A stretch of 64,000 nucleotides of DNA, taken from NCBI GenBank assembly GCA_038380795.1, contig CM076266.1, positions 29,834,145 to 29,898,144 on the forward strand, in the 5' to 3' direction. Shown piece after piece: positions 13,451 to 26,085 of the stretch; within the stretch, counting starts at the first letter, position 1, and every line of letters begins with the position of its first letter. The notes below the pieces were generated by a model. The model saw only the letters and a list, made by a program, of their open reading frames with translations. It made no database searches and had not been told where the DNA came from. Origin of the DNA: Pyrocephalus nanus. Lineage: Eukaryota > Chordata > Aves > Passeriformes > Tyrannidae. The position numbers and the translations under genes were made by a program.

Positions 13451-13939
13451 ATTCTGCTTCTGAAGGACATTGGCGGATATCCAAATGCTATGTTCTGCTC
13501 TCAAACTATTTAATTGAAACCATACAAAAGTGGGGGGAGAGGGGCAGAAGAGAGGGAGAACTTGGCAAAAACCTTATGTGCGGTTTTTCGCTATTGGATT
13601 GACCAGACAGGGCAACAAAGCTGATAAAACAGGATTAGCAAAATTGCATTGTTGGATATTATATGCTGTGTGACATGTACTACAGCAGGGGAATTTGGCA
13701 GGATTAACCTGCAGAGGATAAAGATGTACCAGACAAGAGGACTGAATTAACGACTGCTGTGACCAGAGCAAGAAAATCTATTTGCATGGGATATTAAGGG
13801 CAGTAATAACCTTGTGGGGTGGGGTTGCAGTTGATGTCCCAGGTCTAGTGCTCACCCTGTGCCCAAGTCCTGCTCACTGCCTGGAACTGAGTGTACATAT
13901 CCCAGCCTGTTGGCATGGTTTCTCATTACTCTTCCCTGT

Positions 13940-13952
13940 TTCTAAATATATA

Positions 13953-13984
<32 letters not shown>

Positions 13985-13992
13985 CACACAAA
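13940..13992. repeat. (TG)n(TA)n dinucleotide microsatellite
   Basis: A compound repeat: a TG run of about eight units passes directly into a TA run of about eight units, ending in ACACACA. The TG arm and the terminal ACAC can pair across the TA core, making a small hairpin-prone element. It is probably length-polymorphic. Confidence 0.9.
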
Positions 13993-16440
13993 AATGCTAA
14001 TCCTAGGAAGGATTATCTGTGTTACTGGGTGTGTGTTGGTGGAATTTTTCCCCTCAAGCTGAGATGTTTATTTTCCTATTTATAGGAGATGACTTTCTTT
14101 TCATAATGCACTAGTGTTATCCTAAAGTAAATATTTGGGGTTGGTGTTTTTCCTCAGGGCTTCTAGACCATGCCGTTCCCTCACTGCTTGTTACTCAGCT
14201 GTTTAGGAGGTTCTACAGTTACCTATGTGCAACCCAGCTGAAATTGGAAAAAAGCTTTCAAATCATGCAGCACCAAAGAACATGAAAACTATTGCCTGTA
14301 GATGACTAAATAAAATCATATTAAATAAAAATGGGAGAATATTAAAATTGAAAAAGTTCACATGTAAACTAAGACTACATTGGAGTATTTGGCCAAGGGG
14401 GCAAAGAAGCAGAAAACCAGCCTCCATGTCTGGTGTGTTAAGGGGAGAAAGAGTGGATTAACTTTTCATTTCTCACTTATACAACATATAATACTGGTTT
14501 TTACTTGAAAAGAATTTTAATTTTTCTTCTTCCAGGCAACAAGCAATGCATATACAGTAGCCTGGTCTTTTTAAGTAGTCTGATATGTTTCAGCACAGAT
14601 TGCATGAAAGAATTCAGAAGAATTTCAACAACCTTGAAAAAGGCTCATATCATTTGTTTTTCTTTTCCCACCCACAGTACTAGTGGCAGACTTCAGTGTT
14701 CCCAGGGAACAGAGAATGTACAAAAAGTATTTGGCACTATTCAGTGTGTGACACAATGTGCTTCATCAAGTGTGCTCGGTGCCACCGCACGGGGTGAAAG
14801 ATCTGCTCAGGGGACACGATTCACCTTCATCTGACATTAGCATGTCACTGGTGATCAGCACCAGCCACAACACAAGTTGAGCTCTCACATTCTTCCTTTC
14901 AGGATTGATGGCTGAATAGTAGTTACACATAAAATATAAATACTTTTTTTCCTTCAATGTGTTAAAATTCCAGAAGCTGCTCTTTAAAGAAAACCTCTGT
15001 TAGTACAACATGACTGAGACCTTACAAGTGTGCACACATGCAAAGGTGCCAAGAAATTTAGTTCCATTTTCTACAGCAACTAAATTGCATAACCTGTCTC
15101 TGGAACATTTTCTGTTAGTGCGTATGTTATTTGCTTTTCTGCCCAGGGACTATACACGACCACGTCTCCCTTCTGTGCAGGGGAAAGACATGGCATGAAG
15201 TTTCCCTTGGATTAGATTGGGCAGTGGGCATGGATGGGGGGAAGACACTTCCTTTGTCACCGGGGTCAGAAATTTTGCCTTCAAATCCAGTCTAATTCAG
15301 GAGAACTATTAAGAACCAGCACTTTCTCCCGGGAGGTGTGCTAGGCTGCATATTGCTTTCTTTCTATCCAGTTTGCTTAAGGACTTCCCCAATGAGTCCT
15401 TATCCTAGAGATAGTACTGAACTGATTCACAGAAACTCTGCTGCCTTTTGGGCTTTGGTTGCTGAGGAAGGTAATACACAAGATCAAATTTATTACTTGC
15501 TTATTTTTGCCTAGATGAATTAGATGAATAAGGAATTGTTGGTAATCCCTTGAGAATGACCCAACCATGACAAAGTCATTGGACTACCGGTGCAGCATTT
15601 TGAGGAGAATCAGGAAGAAGCACATGTCTGTTTCCACCTTTCTTTGTCTGCTTGAAAAGCTGAAAGACCACCTGTACCTGTGCCTTCCCCAAGGCCATTC
15701 CTGTAGTGCTGCAGCATTGTGACCCTGAGCTCTCAAGAGAGCACTCCCTGAGAGACACGCTGTGTGCAGGCTGTGATGGTTGTCATGCTCACCAGCATCA
15801 GTCCTGCACTGGCAAGGGAGATTTCTTTTTCTCTTGAGTCCCAGAATCCATACCTTCCCTTGTGATTTTAAAAGAAGATCAGTTTTCCTGGTCAGCAGCA
15901 GTTTGGATCCCTCAGCTTCCGAGAGCTCCTGAGGGATGGGTGCCTTGGAGGGGAATGAAGGTGAGGCAGACTGGTTTATTTGTGGGTTGCAGTAGGACTT
16001 TGTGGAGTGGCACCTTCCCAAGTGCCAGCACGCTAGGCAGCTTCTGGGAGTGGACCACACATGTGCTGGTGTCTCATCCACCTCAGTGGAATGGACAAGG
16101 TGCAGGCGTGGGGGTTCATGGCCACGGTGTGCTCGGGAAGCCAAGCAGTCCCTGGGGCACTGCTCTCCTTTTGACAGCATCCTGGGATCTGTGCAAAAGC
16201 AGACTGTTTCTCCCATGTCTCTGAGGGCTTGGCTGAGTTTCTAGGTTGCTTCCCCCGCCTGCCAGCCTCCAGCCCTCATGAGATGAGCGCAGGGAATGAG
16301 TTGCAGGAGTGAAGCTGTATGCATTTCCAGCATTGCACTGCAGCAGACACCTTAGATCTTGAGTGCTGAGCAAGTTTGCCAGTTTTTCTTCTGTGGAGAC
16401 ATAAACACTTCACACATTTGTATTTTAAACAGGCAGAGGT
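13993..16440. other. Intergenic DNA upstream of mir-138-1, no coding gene seen
   Basis: It contains only shadow reading frames. If mir-138-1 has a long host transcript, its promoter and 5' exons may lie here or further left, but I cannot place them from sequence. Confidence 0.5.
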
Positions 16441-16574
16441 ATATAACTTGTGGGATCAATGGACCTAACCCTGTCGCTTTGCTTTCCAGCACACGGTGGT
16501 TTGGGAGATGGACCACAGAGGAGAAGGACAGAGCACAGAGGAGCCCAGCAGCACAGAGACCGGCCAGGGGGCCC

Positions 16575-16670
16575 CTCCAGGTGCTGTGCAGCAGCTGGTG
16601 TTGTGAATCAGGCCGTCACCAGTCGGAGAACGGCTACTTCACAACACCAGGGTTGCACCGCACCACAGTT
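16575..16670 (+). ncRNA. MIR138-1: microRNA precursor mir-138-1
   Basis: The 5' arm (16,593-16,615) matches the vertebrate mature miR-138-5p over all 23 nt as I know it, starting AGCTGGTG. The 3' arm (16,633-16,654) matches miR-138-1-3p except for TT in place of CC at its last two positions (16,653-16,654). Positions 16,595-16,607 pair perfectly with 16,638-16,650 (13 bp). A further CCGT/ACGG helix (16,613-16,616 with 16,630-16,633) closes a 13-nt loop, and GGTGC (16,580-16,584) can pair with GCACC (16,655-16,659) at the base. The 3p arm sequence identifies paralogue 1 rather than mir-138-2. Known roles include dendritic spine size control in neurons and developmental patterning. In mammals this gene lies upstream of TOPAZ1 on the same strand, as here. 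Confidence 0.96.
16593..16615 (+). ncRNA. mature miR-138-5p
   Basis: This is the guide strand of mir-138-1. The seed (positions 2-8, GCTGGTG) is intact, so target specificity should be the same as in other vertebrates. Confidence 0.95.
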
Positions 16671-16769
16671 CGACTGCCACACGGAGAGGAGCCGCAGTTC
16701 CTGTGGGCAGGCAGGGGATGTGGAGCAGCTCCTGGCTGCCTCCACCCAAGCCCAGACCTGCAAAGGTAA

Positions 16770-19700
16770 TCAGGTGCTCAACTCCTATTTAGGCACCAGC
16801 CTCCCACTGAAGTCTGAAATAGAAGTTAGGCCCCTAAATATCTCTGTGGGTCTGGCCCCGAGACCCTGCCTCGCTGTGCAGTGCAGAGCAGTGCTTCAGC
16901 AGGCACAGGGCAGCACTGTCAGCAACATGGTCCCTGCCCCTTCGCATGCCATGTGAATGTTAAGGAACAGGTAACTTTTATTAAGCTGTGGCAAACAGTA
17001 AAAAAAAGGTCTCTGCATGCTCTGTGTGTGGTTCTCCCTAATAGTCGCACCTGTGGTCCGTGCCTGTGACTTGTTCTGATCCCTTCCCTATCTTGACATC
17101 TGATCGCATATTCTCTGTAAAAGATGCTCTACATACCAGGAAGGAAGTCGAGCTTCTTGGTGTTGATACTAAAACAGCCCTAGGTGTGTTGTGATGAATG
17201 AAAAATAAACTGTGGGGTCATCCAGAAGTGGTACAAACAGCTGCTGTCCTTAAAATAGAGAAAACATTGCTTAATCAGTGCCTCCTAAATTACTGAGTGC
17301 AGAGGGACAATGAAGGTCGCTCAAACCAAGTGGCCCTGTAACATGTGCCACGCATTTCAGATCTGAAATACAGGCTCTTCTCTACCTCCTGCTTTGTACC
17401 ACAACACCAGGGTGATGTTAGGTTGAGGGGAGTAGGTTACAGAAGACCGCTTTCCATCCAAAACCGGGTCGTGTACATGGAGGTTGGCACAAAGCTGATG
17501 GCCATATACAATCCCTTATGTCAAACTGAAATGCTGTTCAGTTTTGGTCTCAGAAAGCAGTCATCTGCTCTTAGACTCAGGATGGGGTTTCCTTTGGTGA
17601 ATTTTCCCTTCCTCCCACCCCTCAAAATGGCTCTGCGCTCTCGAATGTGGCTGGCTCTTCTCTTGTATGATATAAACCACTAGATATGTCTAAAGCAAAG
17701 AGTGGAGAAATGCAGAGAGCAAACGATTCAGGTAACATAGAACTCACCCGATTGAAGATGGCAGTAAATATGATTTAAACCCCTTCCTGGATGTATGATT
17801 GCTGGCAGGGAGATAGATGAGAGTCAGGATATGCACAAGACCAGAAATAGTATGGGCCTGGAAATGCAAATGAAAGCAGACAATGTTACGCTGGACCCAT
17901 CCTGCTGTTCAGATGGGCTTCCTACAGAATTAACCCTGAGTTTCTCTCATAGGAGAAGTCCAGAACCAGTACCATGAACAATGTAAAAGGTGTATGGGAG
18001 GCTCACTCATACATGAGGGGAGGGCAAACTGCTGATGCAGGCTAGCAGTGGCTTTTTGTCAGTGGCAATGAGAGGAAAAGCAAGACCATGTTTCTGCTTA
18101 AGGCACTATTGCAAGGAGGAGTATGAATTTGTGAATCCAACATGCATGAAGTCTGTTTTATTAAACTTGTTCACTGTTAACACAAACTGTGTGATCTGTA
18201 TGGTAATCTCATTGTTCTAACCTAGTTTTGAAGCTTGAAACTTTACACTTCAGAGTTTGTTTCATGGGCTAATACACACAATTCTTTGGAAACAGGAGGC
18301 ATCAAGGAAATAGTCCCAATAACCCTTGCACACACACACAGTTATACATGAGCAGCTATTCATATATGGAACTAAACATCATTTTATCTTTTATTGTGAG
18401 CCAGAAACCTCTTTGACCTAATCAGTTTCTGTAGGTAAATACACGTAACATTTGAAATAGCTTAGTATCAGGTGACCTGATAGACTATCTCCATAATTCT
18501 TCAAGTATTATATGTGGGTGGAGACAGACCATTTTCAGCTCCCTTTGTTAAAGAATTTCATGGGAACATCACACTTCAGAGGAATCTTTGGGGCATTTAT
18601 TGTACTATAACTTAAGTATATCACACTTCATGCTCTTCTAAAGCGATTTCCTAGCAAATTAATGCATGCCATAATGTAGCACTGCTACTGAAAATCAAGC
18701 ATCCCTTCTTGTCATTAAGAAGCCTGATCGTGTCATCTCATAAGGTGGATTGCAGATTGAATAGCCGGCTGTCAGCTTCAGGTGATGGAAGCAATTTCTG
18801 TTTGCTCCCTTCAGCAGCTGGCACATGCTGCAGCAAAAGGTGAATGCACAAAATATATAGTTCAATATGGGCTTTAAATCTGTGTGAGTGTTATTCTTAA
18901 ATAAGCACCTACAGTTGGTCTTCATGTCAATTATAGTTCTGGCTGCTGAGGTGAAAAAATAGATGCTCACCAGGTTTCTGGACAGCTCCCAAAACAACAC
19001 GCCCTTGCAGTCTGTGGGTGCACCTGGAGAGTTTTCTGGTGCTTTCCAGATCCTTTCTCCCACTTGCTTAGTATTGTAAAATATAGAAGTTTACCCCGGA
19101 AAAATACTCCATTTGGATTGTTTATAGGGTTTTTATAACATTAATAAAACACTGTGCACAGCAATGAGAAAAAAAAAAAAGCATAGTCTATCAAAGCCGA
19201 AATGCTGGGCTGTCGTCTCTTGTGAGATTTTGTTTTACGGGGTTGTTATTCCCCCCTATTTTATATTTAAGCAAATAATATTTAATTTCACCCTTGAACC
19301 CTTTAACATATAAACCTGATGGGTTTAGTTTCTCAGCGCATCCACTCTGTTCTTCAATTGTTTTGAATGTTGGGGTTTTTTTCCCTTCCCAGGCTTGCCA
19401 GCAGCTCATGTACCACTTCAGAGAAAAGCATCCCTGTAAATTTTGTTCTCTTTTCCCCTGCATGCAAAAGCCAAGCTGACAGGCACGGTAGGGCTCAGCA
19501 CCTCTCACTTTTTAAGTGTTCACATGCAAGCTGCTTTGTTACTGTGGTGTTCCTCATGAAAAGTGCCATTAACAGATATCCTCTTTATCTCTTTAATTGG
19601 GCTTTCTCTTTGGCAAACAACTAATGTGAAATTAAAATGATATTTCAGGCAGCATTGCAAAGCAAACAGTAGGTGGGGCTGAATTTTGGTACCCACAAAC

Positions 19701-21137
19701 CTGAGTCAGGTTTTTTCTGTGCTATAAAAGCTTCACAACAGGAGGCAGCAAATTAAGAAACAGTCTTCCAGCATCTTAACACAGTGAGCAAGAGGTGACA
19801 CTAAGGAGGAAGAAAAGAGGCTTCCTCACAGGTACCATTTTAAATACAGTATATTAGGGAGGTATATTAGATATTTTTAGAAAAAATAGAAGAGTCCTCC
19901 CCGTATATAGTCAGGCCTCAAATGTGCACATAAAAGGGGCTGAAACATCCCCGTTGTGCAGTGAAGTGGCACCACAAAGAGCATAAAAATCACAAAGTAG
20001 GCCTAAACAACTTTAACTCAAAGGTTAATGTAAACAACAGAAGTGAGCAAGCAGTCTCTGAAGATCACGTAAACTACTCAGAGAAGTTTTATAACCCGCC
20101 CTCTAGGGAGATTCTCCTTGCTTAAAAGCCAAAGCAACAGACTTTGCTGTGTCATGCTCCTTGTCTTTACGTACATGGGAAATTCCAAGAATTACGATGC
20201 TTCTTTGATAAGCAGTTGTCTCTCTTTTTTAAGAAAACTAGCTACCAATGCCTCAGTAAATGAGTTTCTACATTGCATTTGATTAGACCTAGTTCTCCAG
20301 CCATGCATTAGCAGGAAAGCGCTGCCCACGCATGCAAGCTTAATGCGCACAGCTCTTACTGCCACAGAGACCATTTTGAAGAAGACGTGCAAAGCAACCC
20401 AGCCAGCTGCACTCTGATACCCACTTCATGCCAGGAAATCTCCTCTACTCCTAGGGACATGGTTTGGTGCCAGGTGGGAGGCTGGGACCAGGTGCCCACA
20501 CCTGTGCCACTGCAGCTTTGCCCCTGCTGCTGTTCTGTCTGCAGAGCCTGGGGCAGGGGCTTGGGATAGGCTGGTTCATTCCTGGTCTAGGAAGAGACCT
20601 GATGTCTATAATAATATTTTGAGGGCATGGCATCTCCAAAATTCAGCTAAAAATTTTGACAGTTTGGGAAGAAAAGCCCAGTTTTAGAGAATTCTGGCAT
20701 ATGTTGAAACCTCAGCATCCAAATACATTGCCCCCCATATGCCTTTAGTGAAGTAGTTATTAAGATGAATAAACCTTAATTCTTTCTATTGTGTAGGGGT
20801 CTCACTCCCTGAATTCTTTCTGCTCTGGTCTCCCTGCCATTTGGGATGTGAGGCTGTGGTAGCACGGGTCCCTGGGCTCTCGGGGGAAGCCAGCAGCTTC
20901 TCTGTGTGAATATCTGCCGTGGACTGAAGCAGCTGCTAACTCTGCCGATTGCATTTCATTTCCAAAGCTCCAGCTGACTTTCACTGCTGCAGACATCAGA
21001 TCTGGTGGAGGTCTGAGGAGGCAGCACTTTGTGCTGGTTTTACCTCGCCCTCCTGAAGCATGTCTGCAGGAGGGGGGTAGTGGTGAGCACCCACCACACT
21101 GCCCTCCTCCCCAGAGGCTCCCTGATGGCTGAATGTG
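16770..21137. other. Intergenic desert, no gene seen
   Basis: Only short unrelated reading frames, a poly-A run at 19,169-19,180 and a short CA run near 18,330. No repeat family recognised. Confidence 0.55.
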
Positions 21138-21260
21138 GTGGTTCGACCTTGGCTGAACACCAGGTGTCCACCTAAACTGTGTTAACCTCCAACCCCCCAA
21201 TATACTGAGACACAAGTAGGTGCCCCCCTTTCCTCAGCTGATAAAGAGCAGGACAGTCTT
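21138..21260 (+). mobile_element. Probable endogenous retrovirus LTR fragment
   Basis: The start of this segment (TGGTTCGACCTTGGCTGAAC, then CCAGGTG and CCACC) resembles the 5' end of a common avian ERV LTR as I remember it. A later CCTCAGCTG motif is in the expected order. Similarity fades after about 120 bases and I see no matching second LTR, primer-binding site or gag/pol remains. It is best described as an old, truncated solo-LTR fragment. The family assignment is from memory and unverified. Confidence 0.45.
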
Positions 21261-21945
21261 CTGGAAAAGAAGTTGCTCTCCCCATACACCCTACAGCCCT
21301 ATTCCTTGCCAAATGGCAAAAGGCTTAAGCCTTTTTTAGGGGGGTTATGTGACTATTTTTTACTTTTTTAAAATAGTGGTTTCCATGGGATAAACAGCCA
21401 CGTGGGGCAGCACATACCCCAACTCTGGAGGTACTTTACAGAAGACTCTTAGAGAATAAAAATCCCCACATGCCCTGGGAACTACTGCACATCCACAGGG
21501 TGTTGTCAGGGAAAGCACTCCATAACCTCTCCCTTCACCAGATTTCAAAACATCTCATTTACTATTTTATTGTTTCAAATAAACTTCTGTTGTTGTTTGA
21601 CTGTGGGGACCTCCAGAGAGACCCATCACACAATGGCAGCATCTCCCATATCAGCTGCAGTGTGTGACAAGTCTCTAGTGAGAAACAGCAGCTCTTTTCC
21701 TCCAGGAATGGTTTTTGATCTCTTCCCACTTTTCCGTAGTCTAAACCCAAAAGTATTGAATCACATTCTGGCAGCTGGGTTGCTGTAAAAGCCCTTCTAG
21801 TTTTATCACTCAGATTAAAATCACACCGTCTTCAAGCCTTAAATTCAAAATGGCAATGTCTTTGCTGCTTAATGACAAGGTAAGGGAAACAGCGCTAGTG
21901 ACTGCTCCCACAGCACATGCAGAGAGCACAGCATCACTCATCCTG

Positions 21946-22025
21946 TCATGGGGGAGAAGTGTCTGCTGTCAGGGAAAAGTAACCCAGAAATCCATCCCCC
22001 CTCTGCAGTGGTGAGCGTGCAGGCA
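21946..22025 (+). repeat. Left arm of 80-bp inverted repeat
   Basis: This 80-bp arm matches the reverse complement of 22,728-22,807 at 74 of 80 positions (92.5%) with no gaps. The similarity stops sharply on both sides. It begins TCATGGGGGAGAAGTG and ends GTGCAGGCA. Neither arm resembles CR1 or the LTR noted nearby. The spacer is 702 bp. It could be two opposed insertions of one short element or a local inverted duplication. Confidence 0.9.
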
Positions 22026-22727
22026 ACCGCCTGCAGTGGGAGGTCATGCATGCCCCAGGGCCAGGGCAGCCACCGTGAGATTTGCACACTCTGGACTGCA
22101 CAGGTGGCTCGGTCCTGGGCAGCTTTGGGTGGAGTTGGCTTGTTTGAACCCACGTGAAAGCCCACCTGATTGGGGTGAGATTTTTTTTTTCCTTTATAAA
22201 CAAAATAGTTATGTTTGTGCTGGGGAAACAGGAGACATTTACCACAGTGTCCCCATCACTGCCAGGATGAGCAAGGCGCTATCCTTGGCTGCGTGTGTCC
22301 CAGGCATATCACAAATTCAGACACCTTCACCAAGGCTGCAGCTTTATTCACAGGAGCTGAAGATCTACTCCCTCAAAGACAAGATCCAGAAAAAATACCA
22401 CATTGCAAAATACAGATGTTTATAGTGACTGAAATACTCAGTGACCAAGAAAACCCTCAGATGAGCCTTCTTTTTTAATAAAGCAAACTGCACTGCCTTG
22501 TCACGTGAATTAATATCCCTGCAGCATGGCATTGTCTATTTATTCCTTGCTGATGTTGCTTTTGATCACTACTGGATGAAAATGAAATCTTGGATGCTTT
22601 GGGGCTGCTGTTGGGACAGATTCAATGACATGAAAATGCATTTCAGGAAATATCAGTGAAGCCAGTTTTTGTTTTAATTTCCAGGAACACACAGGGCTTC
22701 AATTCCCTGGAGTCAGGAGGAATTCCA

Positions 22728-22807
22728 TGCCTGCATGCTCACCACTGCAGAGGCGGGAGGGATTTCTGTGTTACTCTGCCCTGACAGCAGACACTTCTCC
22801 CCCATGA
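22728..22807 (-). repeat. Right arm of 80-bp inverted repeat
   Basis: This is the reverse-complement partner of 21,946-22,025, with six substitutions and no indels. A transcript crossing both arms could fold into a long, almost perfect duplex stem of 80 bp. Confidence 0.9.
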
Positions 22808-25366
22808 TACTGTCTACTCACTGGACCCACAGCCTCTGTCCATCAGTCCATCAGTCTGCCCCATCAGTCCTATCTCCAGGTTACTCAAAACCCCATTTCA
22901 GTGGCTGTTTCTCTGCCTTGCTCATGGCCTTGCAGGCAGGTCCCCAGCTGAAGGCATTACCTCTTGCTTGGGGAGCACGGAGGCTTTACCCTACACTAAG
23001 GTCCTCTTCTGACTCTGTTATGGAGTAACCTCTTTTCTCCCCTGGAGTCTGTATCCCCACATCTCCACCTGGGATGTGTACCTGGTTGGAGAGGTGGTAT
23101 GAACATCAGGTAACATGTTATCACTCAACACTTGTAATTACACAACCAGCCTAAGGCAAATAGTGCCAGACCAGATGATTTGCACTGTGTAAATCACTGC
23201 TTTTCACTATCTATTTGGTTCAAACCCAAGACAAATCAGTTTAACCTACATCTGAAGAATTGAGCCTCTCTGAATTTAAGCACGTGACTGGAGTCCACTA
23301 ACTCTCATAGTTACATTTGGTTAAAAAAAAAAATTTCCCCATATGTTCATAGAAGAAAAAATCCATATTTGCAAACAATTTAATACAAAAAGTCAGACAC
23401 TGTTATTGAATATAACCCAGATTAGCAGTAACAAACTGGGATTTTCTCAGAGGGAAATAAAAATCCAAACAAATTCTAAATGACATTTTTCTGACAAAAA
23501 TAAGAATTAAGTGTGGCAGAGCAAAACTTTTGCCCACACTGGCCTTCCCCAGAAGTGCTGTGGCAAGCATCTGGGTGCCCCGAGTCTCCCGCACAAGGGA
23601 GCAAGGGTGGGCAGGCATGTCCCTCTCCTCCTACCACTCCTGCTGTGCCAAAGGGGCTTAAAAGGCCAAGAAATTTGTCCCCTTTCAGATTTTCTTTCAG
23701 CATTTACCCGGCTTTCTCTGTATATGCATCGCACACAACACAGCAGGGTTATGACCCACAGCAGGGTTTTACAAACACTCACTCTCGTAATAATAAAAAG
23801 CCCTGACCATCCCCATCTTGGTGTCCCACAGAAATGGATTTAAAGACCCCTTGGTCTTTAAATGGTGTGCTACAGACAGGCACAGTGCCTACGGGGAGGC
23901 TGACAAAGTCCTACCACCCCACTACAAGGTGGGGAGGAGGCCTCTGATGCTCCATGGTCCAAAACTGCCTCTGAGCCACCTCCTTCGCCGTTTTGGCCTG
24001 GTTTCAATCTTGATGTCTGCACCTCTCTGAAGACTTCCAGATCAGAGAAGTAAACAAATTAAGTTTGCTGCCACATCAGTCCAAAAACTTCAGAGCAATG
24101 AAATGGACCTTGAACCTGATATTCTTAGCAAGAGCCAATCAGACCCTCCACAGTATGTGAGGTTTGCTGGGATCGTCCTTCTACGCACAGGTCAGCATCA
24201 GTCATCTGCAGTATGAATATAGTGATGCAAACATACTGGTGAAGGGATTCAGGAATTATGGAGTAAAAAAACTTACACCTTCCTCACATCCAAAACTGTA
24301 GGTTGAGAGGGGAGGAAATAGCTGAGAACAGTCCCAGTGCCTTGGGAAAGCAAAAAAAGTGGTATGGTGTTAATTTTAACTCCCTGTGAGGGAGCACAGC
24401 AGCCTGGGTGAGTCTCCTCTTATCTCCACGGCAGGGTGTTGTTTTAGCGTAGTAAAATACAGCAGAACAAACACCAACCCAGATGGGAGTTTCTGAAACT
24501 CTCCATCAAGTCTTCCTCTTTTCCTTAGATAACCCAAGCTCTCTTACATGGCCACGACACAATTTCACCTTCATTTAGAACTGAAGATACTGAAATGGAA
24601 ACTTGGGGGGGGGGGAAAACCCTTCCAGACTGAAATCAAAACAAATCACTTTTTTGCATATTAATAAGCCTCCTGATTGAAAGTGTTCTAGCTGTTCAAG
24701 GAGGAATATCAACAGTAGATGCTGCTAATTTAAGCCTGGCTAATTAAAAGCAAAACGAAAAACTGACTCTCCTAGAAACAGCCACACGCAAAATGCACTC
24801 ACCCAGCACATTTCATCAAGCTCCAATTATTATATCTGGGTTTAGGGAAACAATCTGATGGCTTTTTTATTCTCTTTCTGGGTTGGGTTTTCCCACTGCA
24901 CGTTGCCTTCCAGCAGCCTGCCCCTCTGCAGAGCCAGCAGGAGTAATCAGCAGGACCTGCAGGGACATGCATGGGTGTGACCTGTCTGGCGTTTTGGCCA
25001 GGCATCACCAATGGCCTGGGGCGTTAGAGGAGGCTGAGTATAGACCATCCCTGCCGCAGAGCTTGTAAGGTTTGACACCTGCCAGAGTGCCATCAGGAAC
25101 TTGTCATGGATGTGCTCTGTCCCCTTAACCAGCTCACCAGCAGAAAGATTAAACTGTACTAGCCCCAGAAACAACCCCCTAACCACATTTCAGCAGTTTG
25201 GCTACAAGGGTTCTGTGGACTATTGTGGCAAGAACCCTGATAAAGTAGGGACAAATGGCATCCACCAGCATTCCCCCCTCCCTGGCCACCAAGGTGGTCA
25301 TCTCTATGCAGTGAGCAATCTGGTCAGGCACAGATCCTGCTGCCTCCCATTACTGATTACAAATCA
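22808..25366. other. Intergenic DNA, no gene seen
   Basis: No coding gene recognised. An 11-base G run is present at 24,605-24,615, and an A-run lies near 23,323-23,332. Confidence 0.55.
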
Positions 25367-25367
25367 G

Positions 25368-26085
25368 TCATAGATTTATGGAATCATTAAGGTTGGAAAA
25401 GACCTCCAAGATCATCGAGTCCATCTTCTGACTGAACAGCGGCATGTCAATTAAACCACAGCACTAAGTGCCACACCCAGCTATTTCTTGAACACCTCCA
25501 GGGATGGTGACTCCACCACTTCCCTGGGCAGCCCATTCCATTTCTTAGTCACTCTTTCAGTGAAGAAATTTTTGCTGACATCCAACCTGATTCTCCCCTG
25601 GCGCAGTTTGAGGCTGTTCCTCCTTGCCCTGTTGCTAGTTGCCTGGAAGTAAGAGGCCGTCCCTCACCTTGCCAAAACCTCCTTTCAGGTAGTCATAGAG
25701 AGCAATAAAGTCTCCCCTGAGCCCCCTTTTCTCCAGGCTAAACAACCCCAGTTTCCTTAGCCGCTCCTCACAGGACTTGTGCTCCAGACCCTTCACCAGC
25801 TTTGTTGCCCTTCTGGACACACTCCAGCACCTCAGTGTCTTTCTTGTAGTGAGTGGCTCAGAACTGAACACAGCACTCGAGGTGTGGCCTCACCAGTGCT
25901 GAGTGCAGAGAGACAATCACTGCCCTGGTCCTGCTGGCCACACTATTCCTGATACAAGCCAAGATGCCACTGGCCCTCTTGGGCACCTGGGCACACTGCT
26001 GGCTCATGTTCAGCCTGCTGTCGACCAGCACCTCCAGGTCCTTTTCCACTGGGCAGCTTTCCAGCCACTCTTCCCTAAGCCTGTA
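25368..26085 (-). mobile_element. CR1 LINE, 5'-truncated, with remnant reverse-transcriptase C-terminus
   Basis: Read on the minus strand, this is a CR1 retrotransposon. It has the end of the ORF2 reverse-transcriptase region (26,049 down to about 25,858: [18 protein letters not shown] and [14 protein letters not shown] motifs). A frame-shifted continuation (about 25,815 to 25,665) carries [20 protein letters not shown]. The 3' UTR ends near 25,368 with the usual AATCCATAAATC-type tail. The copy lacks all of the 5' UTR, ORF1, endonuclease and most of the RT. It is broken by a frameshift between the two coding pieces, so it is inactive. About 718 bp long, it is the largest mobile-element copy in the window. 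Confidence 0.93.

Larger units (their letters stand above)
16490..16765 (+). ncRNA. Putative exon of pri-miR-138-1 host RNA
   Basis: The segment holding the mir-138-1 hairpin is bounded upstream by a pyrimidine-rich acceptor (TTTGCTTTCCAG, AG at 16,488-16,489). Downstream is a good donor (CAAAG|GTAATC, GT at 16,766-16,767). It is richer in CpG than its surroundings. Intergenic miRNAs are often embedded in non-coding exons or introns of long primary transcripts. The exon boundaries here rest only on splice consensus, so they are tentative. No conserved protein is encoded. Confidence 0.35.

Noticed and set aside
15584..16216. 210-codon minus-strand open frame
   Set aside because: No protein-family motif, no splice or promoter context and composition like the surrounding desert. 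Treated as chance.
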